A DNA stretch of 34,345 bases, taken from SAR92 bacterium BACL16 MAG-120619-bin48 (GTDB lineage Bacteria > Pseudomonadota > Gammaproteobacteria > Pseudomonadales > Porticoccaceae). The position numbers were made by a program, and so were the translations under genes. The notes under the pieces were generated by a model that worked only from the letters and a program-made list of their open reading frames with translations, had not been told where the DNA came from and ran no database searches. The stretch spans positions 1-34,345 of the forward strand of contig LIDE01000011.1 of NCBI GenBank assembly GCA_001438605.1. Reading direction: 5' to 3'. Shown here in pieces: positions 34,302 through 34,345 of the stretch (the stretch's first letter is position 1; each line of letters starts with the position of its first letter).

Positions 34302-34345
34302 GTCGCTGGAACTAAAAACCAATGCCGTCGATGCCAAGCCACATC
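34296..34345 (+). CDS. Possible start of a further element gene (truncated)
   Basis: ATG at 34296 follows AGGA with about a 4-nt spacer. The sixteen visible codons read MTVAGTKNQCRRCQAT, a basic start with a C-x-x-C pair, perhaps a zinc-binding protein. The frame stays open to the window end. It overlaps the last iteron. Too short for a function. Confidence 0.35.
   Translation, partial: MTVAGTKNQCRRCQAT

Larger units (their letters stand above)
29383..34345. mobile_element. P4-like integrated element, left part (right end outside window)
   Basis: From the tRNA-Met end rightward the genes are all on the plus strand: integrase, small orphan, AlpA-type regulator, primase, helicase, then a repeat array. 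The genes overlap tightly, and the base composition looks more AT-rich than the core genome. This is the replication/integration module of a P4-like satellite or integrative element. No capsid, terminase or defence gene is visible; cargo would lie beyond 34345. Confidence 0.8.

Noticed and set aside
34152-34337. 61-residue open frame on the minus strand at the right edge
   Set aside because: It covers the repeat array, has no ribosome-binding site and no recognisable features.
29383-34345. Right attachment site or a defence system in the island
   Set aside because: No second copy of the tRNA-Met 3' end and no nuclease, toxin-antitoxin or other defence gene could be seen in the visible part.
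1-34345. CRISPR arrays and insertion sequences
   Set aside because: No regularly spaced long repeats and no transposase genes were found.

Overview
The window reads as a gammaproteobacterial chromosome, probably of a marine lineage related to Pseudomonas/Cellvibrionales. Gene content and order match blocks known from Pseudomonas: cbrA-cbrB-(crcZ)-pcnB-folK-panB; fur/bamE-rnfH-ratA-smpB; hemA-prfA-prmC opposite a TPR lipoprotein gene, lolB-ispE-tRNA-Gln-prs-rplY-pth-ychF. The genus assignment is inference; no rRNA gene is present.

Layout. 1-2896: the 3' part of a CbrA-like transporter/sensor kinase and a CbrB-like response regulator whose AAA+ domain has lost the sigma54-contact loop and the Walker B acids. 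2897-3331: a gene-free gap holding a strong candidate for a small RNA in the crcZ position, with a sigma70-type promoter, a leading hairpin, AANAANAA (Hfq/Crc-type) motifs, a nested hairpin and a UUCG-capped terminator. 3332-7247: pcnB, folK, a deoxynucleoside kinase, panB (no panC) and a two-Cys glutathione peroxidase. 7260-12341: an AGCS symporter, fur, bamE, rnfH, ratA, an NSS-type transporter and smpB. 12443-17771: an AsmA-like protein, cysZ, an RhlB-type helicase, a DoxX-like protein and a MATE exporter. 17753-21003: prmC, prfA, hemA on the minus strand. 21225-28954: TPR lipoprotein, lolB, ispE, tRNA-Gln (overlapping ispE), prs, rplY, pth, ychF and an EamA transporter. 28955-29305: a 69-nt hairpin and the tRNA-Met promoter.

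From the 3' end of tRNA-Met (29306-29382) rightward lies the left part of an integrated P4-like element: integrase with arm-type repeats, a small orphan gene, an AlpA-type regulator, an archaeo-eukaryotic-type primase, an SF3-like DUF5906 helicase, and a dense array of TGTCRGG-type repeats flanking an AT-rich core that looks like a replication origin. The right end, its att copy and any cargo lie outside the window.

Two observations stand out. One is the coupling of a degenerate CbrB with a crcZ-position RNA that appears to carry a sigma70 promoter, suggesting rewired carbon-catabolite control. The other is the bipartite primase/helicase plus symmetric iteron origin of the tRNA-Met island.
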